A DNA stretch of 64,000 bases, from contig JAXMCA010000002.1 of NCBI GenBank assembly GCA_046349595.1, forward strand, positions 744,001 through 808,000, written 5' to 3'. A model generated the notes under the pieces. It was given only the letters and a program-made list of their open reading frames with translations, had not been told where the DNA came from and searched no databases. The stretch is from JACRLW01 sp046349595 (lineage in GTDB: Bacteria > Planctomycetota > UBA1135 > UBA2386). The position numbers and the translations under genes were made by a program. Below are positions 54,474-63,342 of the stretch, piece after piece. Position 1 is the first letter of the stretch. Every line of letters starts with the position of its first letter.

Positions 54474-56102
54474 ATGGCCGAACGCAACAAGAAGAAGGGC
54501 CGGATTCGCGAGCAGATCGACGCCTTCGCCATCGCGATCCTCATGGCGGTGCTGATGAAGTACTTCGCCATCGAGGCCTATCAGATCCCGACCTCGTCGA
54601 TGCAGCCGACGATGATGGGCAGCAAGTCGTCGGGGGTCTACGACCGCATCCTGGTCGACAAGGCGCGCTACCTGTTCTTCGAACCGCAGCGCTGGGAGAT
54701 CGCGGTGTTCCGCTACCCGATCCGCATCCAGCAGAGCTACGTGAAGCGCATCGCCGGCCTGCCCGACGAGACCCTGCGCATCGCCGGAGGCAACCTCTAC
54801 CTCGTCCACGGCAACGACCCCAACGATCCCGCGCAGCTCTCCCCGCTGCCACGCCCCACCGGCGTGCAGGAGGAGCACTGGAAGGAGATCTTCCCCGCGC
54901 GCGCGATCCTGCACGCGGAGCAGAAGACGCTCGGCATCGCCTTCCAGGGACTGGGCGGCGACTGGTCGGAGGGCGAGGGGCGCAGGCTGACCGTCAAGCA
55001 GCGCAGCGGCAATGCGCGGTCGTCGATCGTCTACGCCGACGTCGCGAGCAGCGGGATCTCCAACCGCGTGTACGACGGCTACCCGACCTGGATCGCGCAG
55101 AAGATGATCGAGGCGGGCGAATCGGAGCCCGCCGAACCCTTCACCCACTCGCTGCACTCCGAGCAGGTGCAGGACGTCCGCGCCGCCTTCGACGTGACTC
55201 CGCGCGCCGACCTCGCCGAACTGGAGACCTCGCTCCGCGTCGCACCGCTCGAGGGAGCGATCCTCGAGTTCGCGCTGGTCACCGGCGAGGGCAAGGGACG
55301 CATCGTGGTGCGCTCCGACGGCAAGGAGGTCGAGTCGAGCCCGGCCTTCGATGCGCCGATGTCGGCCGGCCGCACCGTCCGCGTGCGTTTCGCACACGTC
55401 GACGATCGTTGCATCGCCGAACTCGACGGCCATCGCGTCGCCGAGCTCGACTGTACGAAATACAAGACCCTGTCCCGCCTGCTGCCCTCCGACAGCGTGC
55501 CGGATCGCGGCCGCGTGACCTTGCGCTTCGCGGTGCGCGGCGGCGAAGAGGTCACCCTCGACGACATCAAGGTCGAGCGCGACCTGCACTACGTGCCGAC
55601 GCTGATGTCCACGAGCGCGGGCGCCGACGTGATCCGCGTGCCGTCGGGTCACTACTTCATGCTCGGCGACAACACGCTCCAGTCGGTCGACTCGCGCGAT
55701 TGGACCGCGATCACGCTGGGGATGGACGCCGAGGGCCGGCTCATCGATCCCGAGGCGCACCCCGACCTCGCGGTGCGGAAGCTGCGTGGCAACCTGCGCG
55801 CGGTGCCACCCGGCCGCGAGGTCGACCCCGACGAGAATCCCGTCGTCGTCCAGACCGACCACAAGATCGTCTTCACCGATGATCTCGGCGAGGTCTGGAC
55901 TCTGGACGGCGAGATCGCGATGTCGCCGTCCAGCGGACACGTCTACGACGGTTCGACGCCCTGGGTGATGGACGCCGAGCACCGGCCATGGCTGCCGCGC
56001 CAGAGCAAGGTCCAGTTCGTGCCGCGCGAGCACATCATCGGTCGTCCCCTGCTGACCTTCTGGCCGGGCTTCCATCCGTTCCGCATCGGCTTCATCCGTT
56101 GA
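54474..56102 (+). CDS. lepB: Signal peptidase I with a ~280-residue insertion
   Basis: 542 residues, about twice the usual length. Membrane helix (residues about 17-30), catalytic Ser42 in IPTSSMQPTM and Lys91 in SYVKRIAGLPDE, and the box E GHYFMLGDN (392-400), followed by VPREHIIGRPLLTFWP near the C-terminus. Between Lys91 and box E, residues about 105-385 form an insertion containing a beta-rich section (APLEGAILEFALVTGEGKGR to CTKYKTLSR) that resembles a concanavalin-like jelly roll. The insertion faces the periplasm. Enzyme function is likely intact: all active-site boxes are present. It sits between lepA (20 bp) and lptB (7 bp). Confidence 0.92.
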   Translation: MAERNKKKGRIREQIDAFAIAILMAVLMKYFAIEAYQIPTSSMQPTMMGSKSSGVYDRILVDKARYLFFEPQRWEIAVFRYPIRIQQSYVKRIAGLPDETLRIAGGNLYLVHGNDPNDPAQLSPLPRPTGVQEEHWKEIFPARAILHAEQKTLGIAFQGLGGDWSEGEGRRLTVKQRSGNARSSIVYADVASSGISNRVYDGYPTWIAQKMIEAGESEPAEPFTHSLHSEQVQDVRAAFDVTPRADLAELETSLRVAPLEGAILEFALVTGEGKGRIVVRSDGKEVESSPAFDAPMSAGRTVRVRFAHVDDRCIAELDGHRVAELDCTKYKTLSRLLPSDSVPDRGRVTLRFAVRGGEEVTLDDIKVERDLHYVPTLMSTSAGADVIRVPSGHYFMLGDNTLQSVDSRDWTAITLGMDAEGRLIDPEAHPDLAVRKLRGNLRAVPPGREVDPDENPVVVQTDHKIVFTDDLGEVWTLDGEIAMSPSSGHVYDGSTPWVMDAEHRPWLPRQSKVQFVPREHIIGRPLLTFWPGFHPFRIGFIR

Positions 56103-56109
56103 GCCTGCG

Positions 56110-56880
56110 ATGGCGCGCGACGAACTCCTCCACACCGAGGAACTGACCAAGACCTACCGCCGGCGCAAGGTCGTCGACGGCGTCAGCATCGCGGTGTCGG
56201 AAGGCGAGATCGTCGGTCTGCTCGGGCGCAACGGTGCCGGCAAGACCACCAGCTTCCGCATGGTGGTCGGCATGGTCACGCCCGACCGCGGACGCGTGAT
56301 CTTCGACGGCAAGGACATCACGCGCATGCCGATGTACCGCCGTGCACGACGCGGCCTCGGCTATCTGTCGCAGGAGCCGTCGGTGTTCCGCAAGATGACG
56401 GTGCTCGACAACGTCACCGCGGTGCTCGAGGCGATCGGCGTGGGCCGCAAGGAGCGACGCAGCCGCGCCCTCGAACTGCTCGAGGAGCTCCAGCTCACGC
56501 ACCTGCTCGACAGCCTGGGCGAGACACTGTCCGGTGGCGAGCGACGGCGTCTGGAGATCTCGCGCGCGCTCGCGACCAAGCCCAAGCTGCTGCTGCTCGA
56601 CGAACCCTTCGCCGGCGTCGACCCGATCACCGTCGAGGAGATCCAGAAGATCCTGCGTCAACTCGTCGAGCGCGGCATCGCGATCCTGATCACCGACCAC
56701 GCCGTCGCCGAGACGCTGCGCATCTCCGACCGCGCCTACATCCTCGACCACGGCAAGGTGATCGCCGAAGGCATGCCGCACGAGATCATCGCCAACGAGA
56801 TGGTGCGGCGCGTCTACCTCGGCAGCAGCTTCGGCGAAGGCGTGACCGAGGAAGAGGGACGCGGACTCGAGCTCGAGTGA
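56110..56880 (+). CDS. lptB: LptB-like ABC ATPase
   Basis: 256 residues. Walker A GLLGRNGAGKTTSFRMVV, Q-loop GYLSQEPSVFRKMTVLDNV, signature ETLSGGERRRLEISRAL, Walker B LLLLDEPFAGVDP and H-loop ITDHAV are intact. LptB-type features: RRRKVVDGVSIAVSEGEIVG and the TVEEIQKILRQLVERGIAIL pattern. LptB powers LPS transport from the inner membrane with LptFG. No lptA, lptC or lptFG genes are adjacent, so assignment rests on sequence only. It is the last gene of the lepA-lepB unit and ends 7 bp from a convergent gene. Confidence 0.85.
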   Translation: MARDELLHTEELTKTYRRRKVVDGVSIAVSEGEIVGLLGRNGAGKTTSFRMVVGMVTPDRGRVIFDGKDITRMPMYRRARRGLGYLSQEPSVFRKMTVLDNVTAVLEAIGVGRKERRSRALELLEELQLTHLLDSLGETLSGGERRRLEISRALATKPKLLLLDEPFAGVDPITVEEIQKILRQLVERGIAILITDHAVAETLRISDRAYILDHGKVIAEGMPHEIIANEMVRRVYLGSSFGEGVTEEEGRGLELE

Positions 56881-56887
56881 GACCGCT

Positions 56888-58126
56888 TCAGCGCAGCGTC
56901 GTGGGATACCACGCCGAGGGCGCAGGCAGGTTGGCGAGCTCGCCGTCGAAGTCCGGCACGATGCCGTGACCGAGGGCGTCGACCCACACCGTCGATGCAC
57001 CCGGCCAGCCGGAGAAGCTCGCGGGCGGCGTGTAGCCCTGCACGGGGAGCAGCGTGCCGCTGGCGTCCCAGGCCTCGAAGAGCTGGGTGAGGTCGGCGGG
57101 ATTCGGCGCGAAACCCGCACCGCGATCCGCGGGGTCGAGGCTGACGAAGCCGACGGCGACACGCGGCTGCGCCACCACCTGGGCGGTGGCCTGCGGCTGG
57201 AACAGCACGCCCATCGTCAGACCCTTGCCGACCTCGATGCGCGTGTCGAACACGCGCGGCGCGTTCACGTTGGGGTCGTCGAAGCGCAGGGCACCGAGGA
57301 TCTGGCGGCGTCCGATGCCGACACCGATCGCGATCATCGCGGCGTGCGGCAGGTTCTGCGGCAGAGTGACCGGCGTGCCGGCGTCGATCGGCAGGCGCTG
57401 GAAGTCGAGGAGGAAGGTCACGGTCCCGAGTCCCGCGGCGTCCGCAGGCAACACCGGGAATTGCGTGTCCTGGAACTCGGTCGCCAGGTTCACGGGCAAC
57501 CCCGTGGCGAAGGCGAGACCGACGTGCGCACCGATCGCGTTGTCGGGATCGAAGGCGTCCACGGTGTCCGCGAACTGCACCAGCACCATCGCATTGCGCA
57601 CCCGCGTGTGCGCGCGTGCCGCGGTCGGATCGATCGCGACGCCGTGCTGGTCCCACAGGGCGAGATCGGCACGCACGAAGAAGGGCGTGACCACCGGTTG
57701 CTGACCGGCATTGGGGCAACCGTCGTCGTGCTGGCCGTCGAACAGCGCCTGGAAGCGGATCGTCGTGTACGAGAGGTTGGTGAATCGCGTGTCCGTGATC
57801 TGTGCGAGCGACACGGTGGTGCCCGGCGAGCGGAGCATCGCGCGCAGGTGGCAGTAGACCTCGCGCGGGAAGGCGAGCTGGTTCAGGGTCTCGCGGATCC
57901 CCGCGGCGGTGTCCGAGGTCGCGACTCCGCCCAGTGCGTGGACCATCGAGATCGGGCCGAGGCCGGTGTCCAGCGCGTCGAAGATGTCGGCCGCGGGCAG
58001 CATTCCTCCGACCGCCTGACCGTTCTGCGAGACTTGCTGATCGACGCTGAGCGTCACGCCCCCGCCGCAGCCGGCGAGCGCGAGAGAACCGACGACCAGT
58101 CCGAGCAGACGATGACCTTGGTGCAT
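56888..58126 (-). CDS. Lipoprotein of unknown function
   Basis: 412 residues from ATG 58126. An AGGAGG Shine-Dalgarno, the best in the window, lies 7 nt upstream. The signal peptide ends in the lipobox LALAGC, with an exposed Gly-Gly-Gly after the Cys. The rest is beta-rich with repeated acidic turns (LGTVTFLLDFQRLPIDAGTP) and no recognisable family. Outer- or inner-membrane anchored by the N-terminal lipid. Convergent with lptB. Function unknown. Confidence 0.75.
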   Translation of the reverse strand: MHQGHRLLGLVVGSLALAGCGGGVTLSVDQQVSQNGQAVGGMLPAADIFDALDTGLGPISMVHALGGVATSDTAAGIRETLNQLAFPREVYCHLRAMLRSPGTTVSLAQITDTRFTNLSYTTIRFQALFDGQHDDGCPNAGQQPVVTPFFVRADLALWDQHGVAIDPTAARAHTRVRNAMVLVQFADTVDAFDPDNAIGAHVGLAFATGLPVNLATEFQDTQFPVLPADAAGLGTVTFLLDFQRLPIDAGTPVTLPQNLPHAAMIAIGVGIGRRQILGALRFDDPNVNAPRVFDTRIEVGKGLTMGVLFQPQATAQVVAQPRVAVGFVSLDPADRGAGFAPNPADLTQLFEAWDASGTLLPVQGYTPPASFSGWPGASTVWVDALGHGIVPDFDGELANLPAPSAWYPTTLR

Positions 58127-58221
58127 GACGAGACCCTCCTTTGCGCGCCCATCGGTCGCGCGCAGGCATGGGGTCGAGTCCCGTCTCCGGACCGGCGCAG
58201 CCGCGTCTCCGCGCCGCGATG

Positions 58222-61200
58222 TCAATGGGCGGCGGTGTCCGTCCCGAATCGCAACGTCACGGCGCAGCTGCGGTAGCCGTTGCCCAGGTCGACGGCGGCG
58301 TCGGCCGCGGGGTCGATGCGAAGCGTCCGCCCGCCGTCTCCGATCGCCGCACCCTCCACCGTGCGCAGCGAACGACCCGGAGTTCGGATCGCGAAGTCCG
58401 TGGGCTCGGTGAGTTCGAAGTCGAGCACCAGCGTGTCGGCATCCGGGATGCGACGGCCGATGAAGCGCGGACGTGAGCTCGGGGCTCCGACCGTGCACAT
58501 GCCGCCGTCGATCGCGATCACCAGATCGGGCACGACGTCGAAGTGCAGCACGCAGCGTCCGGGCAGCAGGGCGACCGCGGCTCTCAGCAGCGCACCGTCG
58601 CCGAGTTCCTCGACGTGCACGTCGATCGGCTCGCCGTCGCGGAAGACGCCGCGCAACGCGAAGGGTCGCGGCACGAAGGGTGCGACGTCCATCTCCAGCG
58701 CCTCGCCGCGACATTCGATCTCGAGGGTCAGGCCGCTGCCGTCGGGCTCGCGTCGCACGCTCCCCGACAGCTCGCTCGCACCGAGGCGCAGGCCTTCGAA
58801 GCGCAGCGCGTCGATCGCACCCGGCAGCGTGGGCTCCAGGATCACCCGCGGTTCACCGGGCACGACCCGCACGCCGAGCAGTCCCTCAGCGAAACCCGAG
58901 AGCACCGCCGCGTGGCTCCACGCCTGCATCGCCGCGATGCCGCGAGCGGAGTAGGTGTCGCCGCGGAACACCTCCTGCACACAGCCGGGTGCGAACTGCT
59001 CGACGCTGCGCAGCAAGGGCCCGAGGGCGAGCCACGCCGAGTCGGCGCGACCGTGCAGGAAGTCGGCGATCACTGTCCAGCCGGTGAACAGCGGCCACAC
59101 CGAACCGGCCTGGTACGAACCCGGGTCGTAGGCGGGATCGTCCTGAGGCAGCATGCGCGAGCCCCAGTCGGCACGCGCGCGCGCCGTTGCGAAGCGCCGC
59201 AGGGCGTCGTTCTCGCGACCCGGCTCGCCGAGCGCGAGCGCCCAGGGCACCGCGGTGGTGACGGCGTCGCGATCGTCACGCGCACCACCGACACGGATCG
59301 CGTGCGCGAAGCCGCCGTCCTCGCTGCGGAAGAACCGCGAGCGCAGTGCATCGCGTGCGCGTTCCGCCGCGACGGTCTCGCGCCGCGCGATCTCCGCATC
59401 GCCGATCGCGTCGGCGAGGAAGGCCGCAGCGGAGCGTGCCCGGCAGGCGAAGGCGGCGAGGTAGACCTCGACGTCGACGTGCTCGGCGAGCGTCCCGCCT
59501 TCCATCCAGCCGTGCCCGACGCCGCGGTTCTCCGGCAGGCCGTCGCCGTCGCGATCGGTGACGCCGAGGAACGCCAGCGCACGCTTCACCGCCGGCCACA
59601 GCTCACGCACGAGTTCCGCGTCGCGCGTGAACGCGTAGTAGCGACCGAGGACGTCGACGAACATCGCGGTCGAATCGGCCGCGTCGTGATGGACCACACC
59701 GAGCGGTGTGATCTCGTGGTGGATCTTGCCGAGCGGATCCTGGAAGCGCGCGGCGAGACGTAGGTCCTGACGCACGATCTCGCGCGCACCACAGGGCAGC
59801 AACGCGGCATCGCAGAAGAAGGCGTCGCGCCCGAAGAACCATGCGTAGCCCGGCCGGCCGGTGAACCAACCGCGCCGCGAGCGATCGTGTCCTGCGCACA
59901 GCCCGGCGAGTCCGTCGCCGAGCGGCATCACGAAGTCGCGCATGCGCGACGCCACCAGCGCGAACGAGGCATCGAGTGCGATGTCGCCGGTGGTGATGCG
60001 CAGCGTGGGATCCGCACCGTTGCGTGCGACCTCGACGAGATCGACCGGTGCTGCACCGTCGCGCCACGGTGGGGTGCGTCCCGACAACCTCAGCACGACC
60101 TCTTCGCCGTCCTCGAGTCCGAACTCGCGGACGAAGGCGACCATCGCGCCGCCGTCGCCCTGCTCGACCGCGCGCGAGACGTCGTGCACGACGGCGCGCA
60201 GCGGTTCGCGATCGGCGTGGATGTCCGCCTCGAAGCCGAACAGGCTGTCGCGCAGACGGAGCTTCCCTCCACGGTCCGCGCTGTGCGCGGTGATCTCCGG
60301 GGCCAGACCCGCCGGATAGGGCCAGAACGCGCGCAGGTCGGAGACACCGCGGATCTCGACGCGGAGCGCCGCGCCGGTGGCGCGCATCGCGATGCCGAAG
60401 CCCGCCTCGTCGGCGAGGTTCGCAACGCGCAGGCGCAGAGCCGCGGCGCCGTCGCGCCACTCCAGCTCGACGTCGTCGGGGTGGATCCGCGCGCCGACCA
60501 GCCCCTGCGCGAAGTCGATGTGATCGACGACGCGCAGACGCAGGTCGCGGAAGGCGCGGAAGGCGCGCACCCACATTTCGTCGACGAAGCCGTGCAGGCG
60601 TCCGTAGAGCGCGCTGCCGTCGGCGGCGACCAGGGTGAAGGCGGCATCGACGCTCGGGTCGACGTCGCGCGCGAGTGAATCGTCGCGCGCGCGCGGCGGC
60701 AGGGAACAACGAACCTGCGGCGCGGACGAAGTCGCTCCGACGATGCGTGCGTGCCGCTGCGTGTTCGGATCAGGCCACACCGCACCGCGATCCCCGGCCA
60801 GATCGCTGACCAGGTAGTCGAAGAGGTCGCCGATGAAACGCGCGCGGACTTCGTCGAACTCGGCGTCGCCCGCGGTCAGGTGCAGGTGTGCACCGAGCGC
60901 CAGCACTCGTCCTCGACCGTGGCGCGCCTCGAGCAGGACCCCGCGCTGCACGTCGCAGCCGATCGGCAGCTTCTCGACACCGATCACCCGCGCCACGCGC
61001 GGCCAATGCCCGCGCTCCCACACCGCCTCCGCGAAGGCGCCGTCGCCGCGCGCGCGACACAGATACACACCACCCGGAAAGCGGTGGAACAGCGGCTGAC
61101 CGGGCAAGGCCATCACCCCGCGCAGTTCGCGATCCCCCACGTCGCGTCGGTACGAACCACGACGGATCTCCGGCCGAACCGGCTCGATCCCGGCGCGCGC

Positions 61201-61431
61201 GAGCAGGGCCGCCGCCGTGCCGGTCAGCATCAGCCTGCCGCCCGCCGCGACCCGCTCGCCCAGCGTGTCGACGGCCGCCGCATCCAGGCCGGCATCGCCA
61301 TGGATCCACAGGATCGACTCGGGAGCCGCGGTCGAGAGCGATCCGATCACCCGCAGCGGCAGGCGCGGGCCGAGGCGCCGCGGGAACTCGGGAGTCGCGA
61401 CACCGCGCGGGAGGAGGACGTCGATCTGCAT
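58222..61431 (-). CDS. Large glycogen debranching/GH-like protein
   Basis: 1069 residues from ATG 61431 (upstream in-frame ATGs exist). The first ~250 residues contain a gatase-like or Rossmann-like segment (LWIHGDAGLDAAAVDTLGER). The middle and C-terminal half resembles amylo-alpha-1,6-glucosidase/six-hairpin glycosidases: around residue 530, GYAWFFGRDAFFCDAALLPC, then residues near 575 (HHDAADSTAMFVDVLGRYY), GHGWMEGG and a later YQAGSVWPLFTGWT. The C-terminal ~150 residues are beta-rich. No signal peptide, so cytoplasmic. Exact activity is not assignable. The gene precedes the lipoprotein with a 95-bp gap on the same strand. Confidence 0.7.
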   Translation of the reverse strand: MQIDVLLPRGVATPEFPRRLGPRLPLRVIGSLSTAAPESILWIHGDAGLDAAAVDTLGERVAAGGRLMLTGTAAALLARAGIEPVRPEIRRGSYRRDVGDRELRGVMALPGQPLFHRFPGGVYLCRARGDGAFAEAVWERGHWPRVARVIGVEKLPIGCDVQRGVLLEARHGRGRVLALGAHLHLTAGDAEFDEVRARFIGDLFDYLVSDLAGDRGAVWPDPNTQRHARIVGATSSAPQVRCSLPPRARDDSLARDVDPSVDAAFTLVAADGSALYGRLHGFVDEMWVRAFRAFRDLRLRVVDHIDFAQGLVGARIHPDDVELEWRDGAAALRLRVANLADEAGFGIAMRATGAALRVEIRGVSDLRAFWPYPAGLAPEITAHSADRGGKLRLRDSLFGFEADIHADREPLRAVVHDVSRAVEQGDGGAMVAFVREFGLEDGEEVVLRLSGRTPPWRDGAAPVDLVEVARNGADPTLRITTGDIALDASFALVASRMRDFVMPLGDGLAGLCAGHDRSRRGWFTGRPGYAWFFGRDAFFCDAALLPCGAREIVRQDLRLAARFQDPLGKIHHEITPLGVVHHDAADSTAMFVDVLGRYYAFTRDAELVRELWPAVKRALAFLGVTDRDGDGLPENRGVGHGWMEGGTLAEHVDVEVYLAAFACRARSAAAFLADAIGDAEIARRETVAAERARDALRSRFFRSEDGGFAHAIRVGGARDDRDAVTTAVPWALALGEPGRENDALRRFATARARADWGSRMLPQDDPAYDPGSYQAGSVWPLFTGWTVIADFLHGRADSAWLALGPLLRSVEQFAPGCVQEVFRGDTYSARGIAAMQAWSHAAVLSGFAEGLLGVRVVPGEPRVILEPTLPGAIDALRFEGLRLGASELSGSVRREPDGSGLTLEIECRGEALEMDVAPFVPRPFALRGVFRDGEPIDVHVEELGDGALLRAAVALLPGRCVLHFDVVPDLVIAIDGGMCTVGAPSSRPRFIGRRIPDADTLVLDFELTEPTDFAIRTPGRSLRTVEGAAIGDGGRTLRIDPAADAAVDLGNGYRSCAVTLRFGTDTAAH

Positions 61432-61633
61432 CAGCGGCGGCACAGCGTCGCGCGCGATGCACCGCGCCGCAATGCACGGGTGCCGCATGCTCGGCGTCGA
61501 AGGGTCGACGTCATCCGGCCTTCGCGTCCCGTGCCAGGCCCGGCGCCCCGGGCCTGGATCCGCGACCACTGGGTCCTACAGGGGGCGCGCTCGCCCTGCC
61601 GACCCTCCGGCATCGGAACCCGACGACGCGGGC

Positions 61634-61639
61634 TACACT
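61634..61639 (+). promoter_or_regulatory. -10-like box before the radical SAM gene
   Basis: GC-TACACT-CCTCCGCCCGGC, matching the window motif; ATG at 61691 is 51 nt downstream. Confidence 0.45.
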
Positions 61640-61690
61640 CCTCCGCCCGGCGTCGCACCGCACCTCGCTCCCGCACCGAACGCATCGCGC

Positions 61691-63271
61691 ATGAAGGTCC
61701 AGCTCGTCCACCCCCCGCTGTACCTCAACGTGCACGCGATGACGGCGCTGCGACCGAGCCTTCCGCTCGGGCTGGCCTACGTCGCCGCGGCGCTGCGCGA
61801 AGCCGGGCACGAGGTGAGCCTGCTCGATGCGGTGGCGCTCGCGCCCAAGCAGGTGGCGCGGAGTTCGCTGAAGAAGCAGCTCTTCGCGCTCGGGCTCACG
61901 GTCGAGGAGATCGTCGCGCGCCTCGACCCGTCCGCCGATGCCTTCGGCGTGACCAACATGTGGACCTTCTCGTGGCCGCTCGTGCGCGAGCTGATCCAGC
62001 AGATGAAGGCCCGCTTCCCCGACAAGCCGATCGTGTGCGGCGGCGAGCACTTCTCCGGGCTGCCCGAGCTGTCGATGCAGCAGGCGCCGATCGACTTCGT
62101 CGTGCGCGGTGAGGGCGAGGAAGGTGCGGTCGAGGTGTTCAACGGCCTGCGGCTCGGCCGCGACAAGGTCGACTGGTCGGAGGTCGCCGGCATCTGGTAC
62201 CGCGATGCGCAGGGCAAGCCGGTGCAGAGCAAGCTGCCGCGCGAGCGCATCCGCAACATCGACGACCTGCCGTGGCCCGCGTGGGACCTGATCGACATCC
62301 AGGTCTACAACGACGAGGGCTTCATCAACGGACTCAACCAGGGCAAGACCGTGCCGATCCTCGCGACGCGCGGCTGTCCCTACCAGTGCACCTACTGCGC
62401 CTCGCCGAACATGTGGACCACGCGCTGGTACGCGCGCGATCCCAAGGACGTCGTCGACGAGATGCAGTTCTACAAGGAGCACCACGGCGCGACGAACTTC
62501 CCCTTCCAGGACCTCACCGCGATCCTCAAGCGCGACTGGATCATCGAGTTCTGCAAGGAGCTCGAGACGCGCAAGCTGAACGTGACCTGGCAGTTCCCGT
62601 CGGGCACGCGTTGCGAGGTGATCGACGACGAGGTCGCCGAGCTGCTGGCGCGCACCGGCGGCCGCTCGCTCGCGCTGGCGCCGGAGAGCGGCAGCGAACG
62701 CACGCGCAAGCTGATCCAGAAGCGGATGAAGACCGAGAGCCTGCTCGAAGCGGTCAAGGCCTCGGTCAAGGCGAAGCTCAACGTCACGATCTTCATCGTC
62801 ATCGGCTTCCCGCACGACGTCGACGCCGACCTGCGCGAGACCAAGAAGCTGGTCCGCCAGCTCGGCCGCATGGGCATCGACGACATCGCCGTAGGCTTCT
62901 TCTTCCCGATCCCCAACACGCAGCTCTACCGCGAGCTGATGGAGAAGGGCCGCGTCTCCCTCGCCGACGAGTTCCTGCTCACGCCGATCTTCGCCAACGA
63001 GGAGAAGCTGCTGCCAGAGAACAACTACTGCGAGAGCCTCGACGCCAGACAGCTCACGCGGTGGAAGTACAGCCTGCTCGCCAACTTCTACTTCACCTCC
63101 TTCCTGTTCCACCCGACGCGCCCCTTCCGCATCCTCTGGAACGCGCTCCGCGGCCGGGAGACGCGCAAGCTCGAGACCTACCTCGTCGACCTGCGCAAGA
63201 AGGCGGGCATCGCGATCCGCAACCGGTTCAGGAAGGGGAAGAAGAACGAGGAGCGGCCAGTGGCGGTGTGA
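61691..63271 (+). CDS. B12-binding radical SAM protein
   Basis: 526 residues. N-terminal B12-binding domain (KVQLVHPPLYLN and PSLPLGLAYVAAALREAGHE; no His for lower-axial ligand visible) followed by a radical SAM domain with CxxxCxxC in TRGCPYQCTYCASP, which binds the [4Fe-4S] cluster. The C-terminal part has VGFFFPIPNTQLYREL and LLPENNYCESLDARQLTRWK. Family members include hopanoid (HpnJ-like), Mg-protoporphyrin cyclase (BchE-like) and antibiotic methyltransferases; substrate not assignable. The ATG is preceded by a -10-like box. Confidence 0.9.
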   Translation: MKVQLVHPPLYLNVHAMTALRPSLPLGLAYVAAALREAGHEVSLLDAVALAPKQVARSSLKKQLFALGLTVEEIVARLDPSADAFGVTNMWTFSWPLVRELIQQMKARFPDKPIVCGGEHFSGLPELSMQQAPIDFVVRGEGEEGAVEVFNGLRLGRDKVDWSEVAGIWYRDAQGKPVQSKLPRERIRNIDDLPWPAWDLIDIQVYNDEGFINGLNQGKTVPILATRGCPYQCTYCASPNMWTTRWYARDPKDVVDEMQFYKEHHGATNFPFQDLTAILKRDWIIEFCKELETRKLNVTWQFPSGTRCEVIDDEVAELLARTGGRSLALAPESGSERTRKLIQKRMKTESLLEAVKASVKAKLNVTIFIVIGFPHDVDADLRETKKLVRQLGRMGIDDIAVGFFFPIPNTQLYRELMEKGRVSLADEFLLTPIFANEEKLLPENNYCESLDARQLTRWKYSLLANFYFTSFLFHPTRPFRILWNALRGRETRKLETYLVDLRKKAGIAIRNRFRKGKKNEERPVAV

Positions 63272-63342
63272 GGGGATCCTGACCCGGGTGTGAGACGGGA
63301 TGCACAGCCGTCCGTCGTCGGCGCGCCCGCGACTTCCGATCC

